The notes beneath the pieces are model-generated. The model was given only the letters and a program-made list of their open reading frames with translations. It was not told the origin of the DNA and did no database searches. Shown one piece after another: positions 43,522 to 59,471 of a stretch of 64,000 nt of DNA. Each line of letters starts with the position of its first letter. Position 1 is the stretch's first letter. The stretch spans positions 25,714,501-25,778,500 of the forward strand of contig NC_089046.1 of the NCBI RefSeq assembly GCF_034140825.1, given 5' to 3'. The position numbers and the translations under genes are program-made. The stretch is from Oryza sativa Japonica Group. Its lineage: Eukaryota; Streptophyta; Magnoliopsida; Poales; Poaceae.

Positions 43522-45349
43522 ATGGAGGAGACGAGGGCGAAGAGGGTGGATGCCTCGGCGAGGATGCGGGCCGTGCCGATCGCCGTCACGCCGGAGGGAT
43601 TCTGGTGCTGCCCGTCGCCGGCGGCGCTCCACAAGAGCCTCAAGAACAACCCCCACCACCACGGCGGCGGCGGCAACCACAAGCCTCCGCCGCCGACGCC
43701 GCCGCCGCAGCAGCACAAGACGACGACCCCATCCGCGCCGCCGTCGAGGGCCCCCTCGGTCCTGAGCGAGCCGGTCGCCGGCGACGCTCCCGACGAGCCG
43801 CCGCCGCAGCCGGCGGCGGCGGAGGCGGAGGCGGAGAGGCACAAGATCTGCGTGGGGTTCGGGCAGCCGGAGACGAGCGACGTGACGGTGGTGCTGTACG
43901 GCAAGGAAGGGATCGCGGTGAGGATGAGCGTGCACGGGGACGTGCTCCGCCGGAGCAGCGCCTTCTTCGCCGAGAAGCTCTCCTCCTCCTCCTCCTCCTC
44001 CGGCTCCGGTGGCCATGGCCATGGCTCGTGCCTGGAGATCCATGACTGCGACGACGCTGAGATCTATGTGGAAACCGTCGGGCTCATGTACTGCGACGAG
44101 GCCAAGCACAAGCTGCTCAAGCAGAATGTCTCGCGTGTTCTTCGCATCATGAAGGTAATATTTGCAGATGATCTGAATTCCACATTGCAGTGAACTCTCT
44201 CTGTGTGTGTTCTTGTTTCAGACATTGTGCAAAATGTTCTTCGCGATCTTACTAAAAATTTTGAGACTTCGATTATGCGAGAAATAGAACATAAACACAT
44301 CAATCTGATTATCTGATCATTGCTTTGGTTATGTGTTTTCCTTCTGATGAATAGTAGTATTTGAGGGTGAAATTTGTTTTTTTTTGTAGTGATCTTAAGC
44401 ACTCCTTTTTGTCATATTGATCGTTTTTAAAATGGGGGAAATTTTGTAGGTTGCCGAGTCGCTTGGTTTCCACGCATGTGTCAAGTCATGCTTGGATTAT
44501 TTGGAAGCTGTTCCTTGGGTTGGTGAGGAAGAAGACAATGTTGTGTCCTCGATACGGCATCTTCAGAGCAAGGCTTATGGAGTTAGTCCTCTGCTGAAAA
44601 GAATTACTTCTGACAATCTAAAATCACCAACTGATACATTAGCTCTTATAATGGAGATGGTGTTGAAGAGCACTGATGACAGGGCGCGTCGGGAAATGAA
44701 AGCCCTTGTTCTGAATCTTCTGAAAGACAGCAACCATTGCACAGATGGATCATCAGACATCAGTTCAGAATTATTGTACAGTTCATGCCAAGGTTGCTTA
44801 GACAGACTTCGACTACTGTTTTCAGAAGCGACGGGACAAGAATTTTCTGTTGAACTTACACGGCAAATAACTCTGGAGACAGATAATCTCCTCTGGTTGG
44901 TTGAGATATTGGTTAACCAGCGCATCTGCGATGATTTTGTGGCTCTATGGGCAAACCAAAGCAAGATTGCAGAATTACATGGAAAATTGCCGGTTGCCTC
45001 TCGTCACACTGTTAGCTGTATCACAGCAAGGCTTTTTGTCGGAATTGGAAGAGGAGAGATGCTTCCATCCAAGAACACCCGTCTTCTCCTCTTGCAAGTC
45101 TGGCTGCAACCACTCATTGATGACTACTCATGGTTACAATGCAGCTGCCGGTCATTCGATAGGAAGCTCGTCGAGGAAGGGATCGGGCAGACAATCCTGA
45201 CACTTCCCTTGGAAGATCAGCGGTCCATGTTACTGGCATGGCTTGGGAGATTCTTGAAGTTAGGGGATAATTGCCCTAATCTCCAGAGGGCATTTGAAGT
45301 ATGGTGGAGAAGGACTTTTGTCAGGCCTTATGTCAGTCAGGCAAGGTAA
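43522..45349 (+). CDS. BTB/POZ domain protein
   Basis: Two exons, 43522..44154 and 44450..45349, meet in phase 0 and give 510 residues. Residues 1-105 are low-complexity (His, Pro, Gly, Ala). The BTB/POZ fold starts near SDVTVVLYGKEG (119-130) and continues through VHGDVLRRSSAFFAEKL, interrupted by a Ser/Gly/His insert (153-169). Beyond the join comes VAESLGFHACVKSCLDYLEAVPW, the usual BTB end, then an all-helical region like that of plant BTB proteins of this length (MLLAWLGRFLKLGDNCPNLQRAFEVWWRRTF). BTB proteins commonly act as cullin-3 adaptors; no BACK, NPH3 or MATH domain is obvious. The stop follows GCAAGG. The same bases read as a possible donor (ag|gtaatg), so a longer isoform cannot be ruled out. 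The exon-intron change in GC content is typical of grasses. Confidence 0.92.
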
Positions 45350-47215
45350 TGTTTTATGATCAGACAGAAGTTCATCTTGAAAAGACAAGCGGACCTTTTG
45401 CGTGTTCGGTGTTCCCCCAAAAAATTCATCTTGAAAATATAGGGAAGAGTAGTGCATTTAGCTTATCGTAGATTCTTTGGGAGATTGTCTTGGTCAATCT
45501 GATGATGGACATGAGGTCAGATTAGAGTTATCATGCAAAGTGCACCAGAGATTTGTATAAGAGTGCATGCTTAGCTTGCATGTAAAATCTTGATCGGTAA
45601 TCGTTATGCCAAAACTTTTACACAGTATTTCTTTGAAGTAATGATTTGGCTTTGCTACTCTCTACCTTGATTTTGGACAGATGTGGTGGATAAACTTGCA
45701 GTTGGATGTTGTTGGGCATGATTAGGGGGAAAGTAAAGAGCTCGGTGTGCATCAGCTTCAGTGGGATGCCAATGGTGATTTTTTTGGTCTTGATGTTAGT
45801 GGAAGCTCCACCTTACAGAATGAATTGAAAAGGCAAAGCTGCTATCATCTTTTGTCAAGCGTCTCCATCGATGACTCATGAGGTATGCCTTGATCAGATT
45901 GTTCAGCTCAGGGAAGTTGAGGTAAGTAAGAATTTCCCGGCATGTTCAGGATCTTGTTCATCCAAAAGATGTGCTACATACCAAATTCGCAGCATTATAG
46001 TGTGGGTTGTAACTCAGTACTTCAGTCCCAACATGATGAAAGCTTTGCTGTCAAGATGGAATCTGATTCAGTAAAAATCTTCAGTGGTGAGCATCTGGAG
46101 AAAGAAAAGCATGTGCCTTACCAGGGGGAGATTACCATCTTGAATAAGCTGAAAAGGGTCAAAATTCAGCTGAGTGATCCCTTTGTCAGAAGGATGGTTG
46201 AGAAAAATGTAAACAACTTTTCATTATCTTAAGAAGAAGTTAAATAATGTGACTCCTAAGTTGGGTGACTCCTAAGTTGTGAGTACCTAACATGAGCTGT
46301 CCACATGATGTGTCTTAAGAGTTGAGATTCTGGCAAAAGAATTGCTTTGATGTGTGCCTTCACCTAAACATATTGTGGGCTCAATAACAAATTAGATTAC
46401 TTGGGCTGTGGTTTGGAAGAGGAAACGCTACTTGATTTTGTGGTATATTGTTTATACTATAATTTCAATAATTCATGTTCTTGAATATCAGCATTCTCTC
46501 TGCTCACTCAAATGTTTGTGAAAGCATTATGCAACTTGGCATGTGTATATGGACTTACATTACATGTGTCTCTTCCAATTGCAAGGTTGCAACCTAGTAT
46601 GTTTATGCTTTCATCTGCATGTTGCTGTAACTGTACTTTTCTCTTATAATATGAAAGTGTGGAACTACTTGTTTAATTAATTTAAACCTTGTACAAACCA
46701 CGTACGAGGCATCCGATGATGGAACGTGAATCTTTAGTTTGTATTGCAGTCAAGGAGAAACTATATTTTACTGTTACATTACTCAATTTTTATCACAATC
46801 CTTCCTTAAAAAAAAAGTAACCCACCAAAATATATTTTACTCTGTAGGCACTGAGCACACTGCATTACTACTTCTTTGTAGAGGCATTATATAAATAAAA
46901 TCTCGGAAAATGATCAAATGTGACGTGCTTTTAAAAAAATCAAATTAGAGATCTACTTATGAAATCATATAGGAGTACATATTAAAAGGGCAATGGCTAA
47001 CTTACATATGTTTTCTACATTTTTTGTAAATGCCTTTAGATATGATTAGTTCTAACTAAAAAGCATATAACATTGTATACAGCACACCCATTTATTTTTT
47101 TTCAAAATATTTAGTCATAGAAACCACCATAAAATTACTTTGTATGAACAGAGCATAGATCAATTTTACTCGAAATCATTTTCTTTAAATGAACAAGAAG
47201 ACTATAACCCTGTAA
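45350..47215. other. 3' flank of the BTB gene and spacer
   Basis: The first 900 bases may be a long 3' UTR. The small frames at 45,871-46,232 show no domain. The rest is AT-rich spacer. Confidence 0.4.
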
Positions 47216-47910
47216 GGTTATAACCAATAAAAATAGAAAACAAAACACACCACCACACACCGATAGCGCCCACTCACACTAAAGAAGTAGCGCCGCATTA
47301 ACCATCACTCAGTGCGACCGGACACCACCAAACCTACAAGAGAGCCACGACTAAACTACCCCCAACACCTCCAATCATTTGAAAACACCCGCAGCCTCCC
47401 GGACACCACTAGCCAAGGAGAGGGCGAGAGAGAAGTCCCTTGTACATACCCGCCATAATCCAAAACACTCCAACTGCCTGAAGGCTAATAGATGAAAAAT
47501 GAAATCTCCTAAACGACACCTCCAAAGAGAACGGGACGTCAAAAGTGTCGCCACCACCCATGTGTGGATTTGGACTTAGTTTTTACCCGGAGGATCCCGC
47601 CAACGGAGGGCAGGGTGCAAAAAAAATGCCGTTAAGGAGTGGTCATGGTCCTTGGAAGTGTCGTCGTTGTCGACCCAACAAGCGCAAGGGAAGGCTTTCG
47701 CTTGCCGCCTACTTGGCAACTTGCCACTCGTACCATTGCTCCGCCAACATCAAGCATGTTGGCAACGTATATATATTGTTTGGTTGACCCCACTCTACCG
47801 ACACCATCCACATCGTTGGCTAGATCGCTTCAGAGGTCGAGTACCTCTCCCCCAGTTGGATTCAACGGTTGTCGTCATCGCAAAATAAAAAACTAGAATG
47901 GATTTTTTTT
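47216..47910. mobile_element. Probable retroelement remnant, unclassified
   Basis: A GC-richer block with sharp edges, ending near a run of T and followed by atgaatgagagtggggtag. No conserved motif can be read. It is possibly a relative of the block at 30,860. Confidence 0.25.
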
Positions 47911-48030
47911 AGATAATGAATGAGAGTGGGGTAGGCTTTATCAACAACTACTAGACAATCGGTATTATCGACATGTAGCAATAACAAAAACCAGACAATA
48001 ATTCTATCAAAACCAATGAACTTTGCGAAA

Positions 48031-48516
48031 GGGCCTATAGCCTAGTGGTTACAAGAGCCTCAGTAGCACCTGAGGTCCTGGGTTCGACTCCCCGTGGGAG
48101 CGAATTTTCCAGGATTTAACGGCGTTGTGCTTTCAGTGGTAGGCGACGTACCCGTCGACAGCGAGGCGCCTGTGGTGACTTCGTCATAGGGGTAGGGTTT
48201 GCGTACGTGTGTTCATAGGGGTGAGTGCGCGTGCGTAGCGAGGCGCCTGTGGTGACTTCGTCAATCTCTCCAGGATTTGCTCATAGGGGTAGGGTTTGCG
48301 TACGTGTGTTCATAGGGGTGAGTGCGCGTGCGTAGCGAGGCGCCTGTGGTGACTTCGTCAATCTCTCCAGGATTTGAGTGCGCGTGCGTAGCGAGGCGCC
48401 TGTGGTGACTTCGTCAATCTCTCCAGGATTTGCTCATAGGGGTAGGGGTTCATAGGGGTGAGTGCGCGTGCGTTATGAGTGTCTGCGTTGTACTGTGTAA
48501 TTCTCAAAAAAAAAAT
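48031..48516 (+). mobile_element. tRNA-derived SINE with tandemly expanded 3' half
   Basis: The head has an A box (tagcctagtgg, 48038-48048) and B box (ggttcgactcc, 48081-48091). The target duplication is ccaatgaactttg, before (48013-48025) and after (from 48517). The tail is tctgcgttgtactgtgtaa followed by ttctc and an A run. The unit gcgaggcgcctgtggtgact occurs four times (48161, 48238, 48333, 48389), making the element about twice the usual rice SINE length. It resembles the OsSN/p-SINE type. Confidence 0.88.
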
Positions 48517-48534
48517 CCAATGAACTTTGACAAA

Positions 48535-48597
48535 TGAGTGTCTGCGTTGTACTATGTAATTCTCAAAAAAAAAAATCCAATGAACTTTGACAAATTT
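48535..48597 (+). repeat. Tandem copy of the SINE tail and its target duplication
   Basis: The tail gagtgtctgcgttgtacta, A run and ccaatgaactttgacaaat repeat immediately after the SINE, so the tail and target site were duplicated after insertion. Confidence 0.9.
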
Positions 48598-48979
48598 TCT
48601 TCAAAATTGATAAGCAACCAACCTATTATCATGATAACTTGTGCATTCCAAAATTTTCAATTTTCCAACCTGGTTGAAAAATATGCGGATTGTGATCACG
48701 AGGAATGTGACGAGTACTTCCTAATACCGTTGACTAGTCAACTTGCGAGTCAACACTCCACCACGACTCGCACGGTCTCCCTCGCCTTTTTCCTTCCAAT
48801 TACTACGCAGCACACACACCCCGCTTCGCCCGCGAGGCGTTCGACGGAATGCGACGCCGGGCGCGGCGGCGGCGTGCGCCGCCCCCACGTGGGGGCAGAC
48901 GCCTCCCGCGCCGCCCGCCGCGCGCGCGGGCGCACAAGCGAGACGTCACCGCGCCACCTGTGCGGGCACGAGGTGGACG

Positions 48980-50807
48980 TCACCCTTTTTTCTTTGACCC
49001 AGGCGCAGAGGCACCAGGCCAGCAAGTCCGCCTCCTCCTTCCCGTCCATGTCACGCTTCCTTCACCTCCCTTGTCCTCTTTCCCCTCCCCCTGGATTCCT
49101 ACCTGTCGCCTCGCCGGCTCAAGGGTCTCTCTCGCGTCTCCGTCTCATCCCTTCTCGCCTCTTATTATTCTTCTTCTTCTTTTCTTTATCCTGTGGAAGG
49201 CGTTCTTGGGTGGGGAGAGATCAAGAACCGGAGCTGTCCGTGGCCGGTGGTTCGCCTGTCCCGAGCTCGATTAGTTACCCTTTGTCTCGGTTCTTGGTGC
49301 GTGGTCAATCGGGACTACAGAGAATTGGAGTTTCTTGTGGGAGTTTCAGGGTCACTTCGAGGTGAAAGGTTCGTTGAATGGTAAAGTTAGGTGTTCTTAT
49401 GCTGTCTTGGTGTTGGGCTCAGTGATTTGATTTGATTTGCTTCTGTTTGATCACAGCGGACTGAGCGGGAGGCGAGGCGATCGACGGCGAACTGAATTCC
49501 TAGTTTGTTGCAGGCTCAAGGTCTGTGAATGCTTCTTGATTTCTTAGATGCTAGGACAATTTGAGTTGCTCTTTTTCAGTTCAGACTTCATAGTTTTCCA
49601 GCTTTCTTGTGCTAACCTGCTTTGCTTCCTTTTCAGCTTTGGTTTTCTGAAGTACTGGAAACGTTCTCGATTGGCGAAAAGTTTGTGAGATTTTTGTCTT
49701 CTGGTAAGTTTAGGGACTAAAAGCTCCCCTTTTGCCACTGAGCACTGACTTAGAAATATGTATAACTGCTGCATAGGAATCATGCTTGACAATTTGGTCA
49801 TTACTTGCCAGTTGCAAGAAATCGTAATGCATGTTCTTACAGAATTGCACCTTGTTTTTTTTTTTATCTCAATGTGTGTTTCTTGGTTGCTCTTAATGCC
49901 CTCTTTCGGTGAGGAGGATGACCATAGGAATAATTTCTCACGAATATTTTATCTCCTCTTGTTAAGTGCCTGGTGATTAAATATATTGGGTTGTTACCTA
50001 ACGTGGTTGTATCATAACATGGGTTGGCCAACTTGGTCTCAGTTGTTGTCAGGAAGTCGACCAATTGTTTAAGCAGAACTGCATCAGAGCTTCTCTTAGT
50101 TCAAAGTTTCTGTAGGATTCCAAGCATACCAAATTTTACTGATATAGGGTTGTTTTGTTGCGTTTGGTTCGTTTTTCTTTTTGTTTTATTTCCTTCTGTG
50201 AATTCATAGTGTAACAGGTGAGAGGGGCATGTAGTTGGACATATGATGTGCTGGCTGATCACCTCTGTTCCATGTTTTCTGCATGATGATATAGAAATTT
50301 CAACCCCATTGTGCTGAATTCAACATGTATTCTTAGACTAATAGTTTCATCCAGTGAAGGTTCCTTACTGATTTATATTTTTAAAATGTCTTATTCTATT
50401 GTGTATTACATATTCTGATTAATAACATGTTGATAGTATTCCCCGCAAAAGAAAAAAAAAGAACATGTTGATAGTACGATTGGATTGTAAAGGAAAATCT
50501 GAATGTCATGTATGCATGTTAGGACTACTTTGAGGTAGTCAATAAGTTTATATAAACAAGACATGCAGAAACACTATATATTGATTTTTTTAATCACAAA
50601 CACCACTTTGTAAAAATATGTAAAATAGTTTATTTTTATACTGGTGTTTATAAATGGTTCAGATCATTCATCTATGATTGGACTATCTGCAAAGTTTTTT
50701 TAAAAGAACATATCTGATTGCACAAACTTCTCCAAGTTTTATTTCTAAATCCATTTTGTTCTCTGCTGCAGGCTACAGAAAATTCGACCCTCAGATAACC
50801 TCGAGTC
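48980..50807 (+). promoter_or_regulatory. Likely promoter, 5' leader and leader introns of the DA1-type gene
   Basis: A pyrimidine-rich, GC-rich stretch (about 49,000-49,400) looks like a first, non-coding exon. It is followed by about 1.4 kb of AT-rich intron-like sequence up to the acceptor tgctgcag near 50,771, 36 bases before the ATG. The start of transcription was not located. Confidence 0.45.
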
Positions 50808-53800
50808 ATGGGTTGGTTAAATAAAATATTTAAAGGTTCAGTAAATAGAGTTTCAAGGGGCCATTATGATGGAAGCTGGCATGAAGGTCATTCATCAGAT
50901 AACGCCAGAGTTAGTTTCTTGCCTTTTATGTTGTTATCTGCACATATTGTTCTAAGTTTCTCTCAGAGAAATCATTGTTCTAAGTGATTAAACCTCGATC
51001 TGTAGAATGCCTATTCCTGAGATAAAAGAATGGTCACTCAGTGTTGCATCTTGATTGCTGTAGGGAGCGTATGATGAAAGTGATAATGAAGATATAGATC
51101 GTGCTATTGCACTGTCTTTATCAGAAGAACAAAATAAGGGAAAAGCTGTTGGTTAGTACTATCCTGAGCATTTGTATCATCTTATCTAGTTGTTCATTAT
51201 AGTGATATTTATCTCCTTGAGAACAAGGACTGTGGAAAAGAAAATGATCCAGTACAAACAGACTAAGAGTGTGGTATGCTACCATTTCCATTTTTGTTTC
51301 AATGTAGATATCGATTATAATTTGGAGGAAGATGAACAACTTGCACGAGCTCTCCAGGAGAGCCTTAATGCTGACTCTCCTCCACGTCAGAATATTCCTG
51401 TTGAGAATGTTCCATCAGAGCCCCCAAGAGAGCTGCCTCCGATTCTATTTGCCTCAAGTGGATCCAGGTGCCTATCGGATGCTATGTAAATTGGATTATG
51501 GTTCATTATTTTGTTTACAGTGTTGGATTAACAGAATCTCCTACCTCCATCCTACCCCCCACCCACCCCACCCTCACCCCCCCCCCCCCGAAAAAAAAAT
51601 AACAGCCAGTTGTTGGCAAAGTAACTTTGTAATCACAGTATCCAAATTTATTTTTCTCAGCATATGTTCTTCTTCTACTTGAGAAATATATTCAATATGC
51701 ATGTTCTTGTCCTGATGAATGTGCATAAAAAGGATTAGTACTTCGTAGCATGTTGCGCATGCCATGCAGTCATGGGATGATCTGCTCCACATTTCTGATG
51801 CAATCATGCAAAGATCTTGTTTATTTGTTAGTCTTGATTTAATGATGACAGCTACAGTCCTTTTTTTTTTCATTCCCGATTTTGCAGAACTTGTGCTGGA
51901 TGCAAAAACCCAATTGGTCATGGACGTTTTCTTAGCTGTATGGATTCAGTATGGCATCCTCAGTGCTTCAGGTGTTTTGCTTGTAACAAGCCCATCTCTG
52001 AGTATGAGGTATTACACCCTATTATATCACCACTAACCGTCCTTACAATCAGATGTAATGTTTTATACTTATTTTCTTCTATTTCAGTTTGCTATGCATG
52101 AAGATCAGCCATACCACAAATCATGCTACAAAGATTTTTTCCATCCAAAATGTGATGTCTGCAAGAACTTTGTAAGTGAATGAATTCCATGCTCAGAATG
52201 TGCATGGACGTGTTAGTTGGAGTTACATTCCTGATCTGTCTTGAATTGAGACTGTTGCATTTCATACACAGATTCCAACGAACAGGAATGGGCTGATCGA
52301 ATACCGAGCACATCCATTCTGGATGCAAAAGTACTGTCCTTCCCATGAAGATGATGGCACTCCTAGGTGTTGCAGTTGTGAAAGAATGGAGGTCAGTGCA
52401 GGGATCTAGATCCTCAATGAGACCAGTTTCCCCAGCTTGTCACTTCTTGTTCCTGGAAAGAAACCAGCCAGTTTTGACTACCATTTGGAAAATAACAATT
52501 TAAATTTGTTTTGAATCTATGCGATCATTTCATCACCAGTTTATATAGATGCAGATAGTGCTGTAACTGGGGTTCCCATATTCCCATTCTTATTATTTCA
52601 TTTCTCAGCAATAGCTTGCAATTAGTGATAGGTTCTTGAAAAGCTGGCTCAATGTAGAATTCAACAGAAACTTCTCAAGCATTCTAAAAGCAAAGAAGTA
52701 ACTTCTGTGTCAATATCTGGCTCAGCATAGGACTGCCTAACAGCTAGCAAGTAGCTCCTGTGTCACTAGTGGTTATTTCAATTAATTATGTAATTACTTC
52801 TTTTCTCTAGTGATCAGATGTGATTAACTATGTGACATTTATATGGCACTTATGAATTTCAGTATACATTTGTGGATGAACTAGTAATTCATTTCTTTTC
52901 ATCCTTCTGAAATTCAGCCGATGGACATCAAATACATCACATTAGATGATGGGAGGAAACTCTGCTTGGAATGTCTCAATTCTTCAATAATGGATACACC
53001 AGAGTGTCAACAGCTGTATATGGACATTCAGGAATTTTTTGAAGGTCTGAACATGAAAGTGGAGCAACAAGTTCCAATACTCTTGGTTGAGAGACAGGCT
53101 CTAAATGAGGCTTTAGAAACTGAGAAAAATGTAAGTGGCATGAACATGAGAGTTTTGTTATGTTTTTGCGCAGAATGTTAGTATATTTTGAACTTACAAG
53201 GTTTTCAATTTCTGTCATCTCAGGGGCATCATCTTCCTGAAACAAGGGGACTATGTCTTTCTGAAGAGCAAATTGTCAGAACGGTGAGTTAAATACCGCC
53301 TTGTTACTGCATAAATTTGATAACTGGCAGACACAAAAAATATGCATGTGATGAATAATGTAATGCATCCAGATCTTAAGAAGACCAATAATTGGACCGG
53401 GAAACAGAATTATAGATATGATCACAGCACCATATAAGCTGGAAAGACGATGTGAAGTGACTGCAATCCTGATATTATATGGGTTGCCGAGGTACATTGT
53501 ATAAGTTTTAGTTTTTCCTTTAGTACTGACCAAAGTTTTTGTTAGAATCTTTCATAATCAACTCATGTTACATCAGAGTCCGAAAAAACGGAACATACCA
53601 CTAATCACTGTCGTTATAACGTGCTTGTCATGCAGATTACAAACTGGCTCAATTCTCGCCCATGAAATGATGCATGCTTATCTACGTCTGAAAGGTACAT
53701 TTACTCTGCTCATTGTTCTGGCAAACAATCATGTGCACTTCCATTACTTCATGCCACCTCCATGTTCCCTTTCCAATCAGTGTTAGTAACATCTTTTTTT

Positions 53801-54148
53801 TCTCTCTCTCTAGGATTTCGGTCTCTTAGTCCTCAGGTTGAAGAAGGCATATGCCAAGTTCTTTCCCACATGTGGCTCGAGTCAGAGATCATCTTTGGTT
53901 CTAGTATCGACATATCAGCCACCTCAGTGGCATCTTCGTCGTCGTCATCTTCAACTCCAACCACATCAAAGAAGGGCGCAAAGACCGAATTCGAGAAGAA
54001 GCTCGGAGCATTCATCAAACATCAGATCGAAACGGATTCATCTGAGGCATACGGAGATGGTTTTCGAGCTGCCAATCGGGCTGTCGAAAGCTATGGCCTG
54101 AGAAGTACCCTTAATCATATGAAAATGACAGGGTCTTTCCCATATTGA
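50808..54148 (+). CDS. DA1: DA1-type ubiquitin receptor and peptidase (UIM-LIM)
   Basis: Eleven exons: 50808..50909, 51064..51151, 51308..51467, 51888..52008, 52088..52171, 52272..52391, 52918..53130, 53224..53283, 53373..53491, 53636..53694, 53814..54148. All phases close, giving 486 residues. Order: [10 protein letters not shown] start, two ubiquitin-interacting motifs ([13 protein letters not shown] and [12 protein letters not shown]), a LIM domain ([12 protein letters not shown] to [13 protein letters not shown]), a second LIM-like Cys/His region ([20 protein letters not shown]), and the DA1 C-terminal peptidase with [12 protein letters not shown] (HEMMH about 365-369). DA1 binds ubiquitin, is activated by RING E3s, and cleaves growth regulators, limiting the duration of cell proliferation and so organ and seed size. 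All key residues are present. A Ser-rich insert lies before the end. Rice has several DA1 homologues; which one this is cannot be settled here. Confidence 0.95.
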
Positions 54149-54880
54149 TCATTCCTCAATTGTGAGGATTGATGCATATTTGGAGATTATTGGAGTTACA
54201 TATACCCTCATCATGGTAGCATTAATTTACAGTAAATTGAGAAAAGAAAGAAGAGGATTGAATAGGACATAAATTGCACCAATGCTTTCTTGTTGTCTTT
54301 GAAATAATACATGTAAGTCTTCCTATAGAGAGGTTTTATAGTTTTTCACAGTGAACACATCCTTGGAAAAGAACAGGCAATCAGAAGATAATTTTGCTGA
54401 GTTATGTACTTATGTAACACCTTTTGTATCTGAATGTATTTATTTCATTCACTCCAATAATTTCATTTTTATTTTTGAAGGAATGAAACCAATGGTAATG
54501 TATAAATATTTGACGTTTGGATAAGATTCCATCAAACTGTTGAAAATACATATCATTAATAGTTTCTCAAATGCTTTTTTAAACACAAAATAAATGTCGT
54601 ATGTAGATTTGTCTCATAATGTGTTATCGCAACATCATAAACTTATTGTATTTTATAATACTATTTTAAATTAAAACTGATGGTCGAATTTCAAAAAATT
54701 GATAAAATCTCGTCCAAAACGTCAAATACATTTTTTGTCCACAAATGCAGGGAACTATAACAAAAGTACACTAGAAAATGCTAATATTTGTAGTTAAATT
54801 TATACGCTAGAAATGCCTTATATTTGTGGATAGAAGAAATATTAATCCCTAGAGGAGCAAGAATTTTTCTCCTCAAAATA
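54149..54880. other. DA1 3' UTR and AT-rich spacer
   Basis: The sequence just after the stop is 3' UTR; aataataca near 54,306 may serve as a poly(A) signal. From about 54,480 to 54,760 it resembles decayed MITE sequence without readable ends. Confidence 0.45.
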
Positions 54881-54884
54881 TTGC

Positions 54885-55302
54885 GAACCTTTTCAGCCAT
54901 CGGATTAAAATCCAACGTCTCACAGCGCTTCCACGTCTCCCTCCTTATCTGTGACCCACTCCGTCGTCTTCCCCGGAAACGGTCACGCGACTCGCGAGCT
55001 CCCGCCGCCGCCGCCGCCGTCGCCGTCGCCGTCGCGGCCTCCCACCTCTCCCTCTACCCCACCACACTCGCCGCCGGCGAGGCCTGACGGCGATCCCCAA
55101 CACTGCCCCCCGGCGGCTGCCGTTGGATCGTGGGAGGGAGGATTGGCCGGTTGTACTACAGTTGAGGGAGGGAGGAGCTACCGTTTGTGATCCGCCGCCT
55201 GCGACCGGGCGTCCCCGTAGTTAGATCCGGCTCGACCACCACGGCCTCCGGCGCTCTGAGCGGCTGCTCTGTGTGAGAGGCCCTGCTGCTGAAAGAGAAT
55301 CC
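54885..55302 (+). promoter_or_regulatory. PIG-X promoter and 5' leader
   Basis: The inverted motif ccatcggattaaaatccaacg is followed by a pyrimidine-rich, then GC-rich leader up to the ATG at 55303. The motif layout matches the intronic block at 402-424. Short frames in the leader could act as uORFs. Confidence 0.45.
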
Positions 55303-58568
<3,266 letters not shown>

Positions 58569-59347
58569 TGTCAAAACTGAAATGCAAGACAAGTTGGATT
58601 ATTTCGTCCAAATCAAAATATGTTATGTGATTACTTTTTCAGACATTTATAACCCCATTATCTTGTTCATGTCTAGAACACAATCAAAGGGAAAGTTCCT
58701 TGCAGTTGAAGTTGCAAACCTGCAGTCGACTGACCACTGATAACTGACCATGGCATCTGCCTGCAACATCACAAGGAGTTATAAAAGGAAAAGAATAATT
58801 TCCTTCATGAGGGCAGGAAGGAATGCCCAGTTGCTGAATTCTGAGTTGATCTGGATCAGAAGCTACCCTATTCTATTGTCTTGGAAGCAGCCAAGCAGGT
58901 GAAGCATGAATTGGAAGCTTGTGTTAACAACTCTACTCCTTTTGTCTTTGCACGCTTAATAGACTGGCACATACAGTCATTCTCTGTTTATAAAAATCCA
59001 GAGCTGTCCCATTTTTAATTTCAGTAAGGCAGCATGCTACCCCAGGATCAGGTGAGCAGTTCTGTTCTGTCTGACAGACTGGATCTGTTGGGTGACAAAA
59101 ACTTCTTTTTCTTGTTGATAACATGATCTCACCTAAGCCTCCAGATTAATTGATGAAAACTAAATAGTATTATCACATATCCCCCCTCCTGATCGCGTTT
59201 CATTTTGCCTATTTTAAGCAATTTCAGTTCTATAGTTTTTTATCTTACAAGTGGTGCCAGAGCTGGTTATCTATGATGACAATAGGTGTGCAGAGCATCG
59301 ACTCAAGCCTGACATTGATGTGGACATTAATCAAAGATATAAATTCT
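58569..59347. other. PIG-X 3' flank, nothing recognised
   Basis: 3' UTR and AT-rich spacer. A gtggtgccagagctgg string near 59,251 is reminiscent of a primer site but has no LTR beside it. Confidence 0.4.
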
Positions 59348-59471
59348 ACTTCCTCCGTTTCATAATGTAAATCAGTCTAGCAATCTAATAGATATATATG
59401 TCTAGATTCATTAACATCAATATAAATGTGGAAAATGCTACAATAACTTACATTGTGAAACGGAGGAAGTA
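59348..59471. mobile_element. Stowaway MITE
   Basis: The ends are tacttcctccgtttcataatg and cattgtgaaacggaggaagta with a TA target. The inverted repeats are near-perfect. Confidence 0.92.

Noticed and set aside
45871-46232. Small frames after the BTB gene as an extra exon
   Set aside because: No splice pair joins them in frame to the BTB exons and no similarity is recognised; more likely 3' UTR.
48031-48095. Possible second tRNA gene
   Set aside because: A and B boxes are present but the stems do not close as a cloverleaf; a target duplication and A-rich tail show a SINE.
47995-48500. CRISPR-like spaced repeats
   Set aside because: The repeats are contiguous parts of an expanded SINE in a plant nuclear genome, not spaced direct repeats with unique spacers.
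48538-49365. Open frame of 275 residues upstream of the DA1 gene
   Set aside because: It starts in a SINE tail and runs through promoter and leader sequence; no domain, poor codon pattern.
59251-59267. Primer-site-like string gtggtgccagagctgg
   Set aside because: No LTR, target duplication or coding region beside it.
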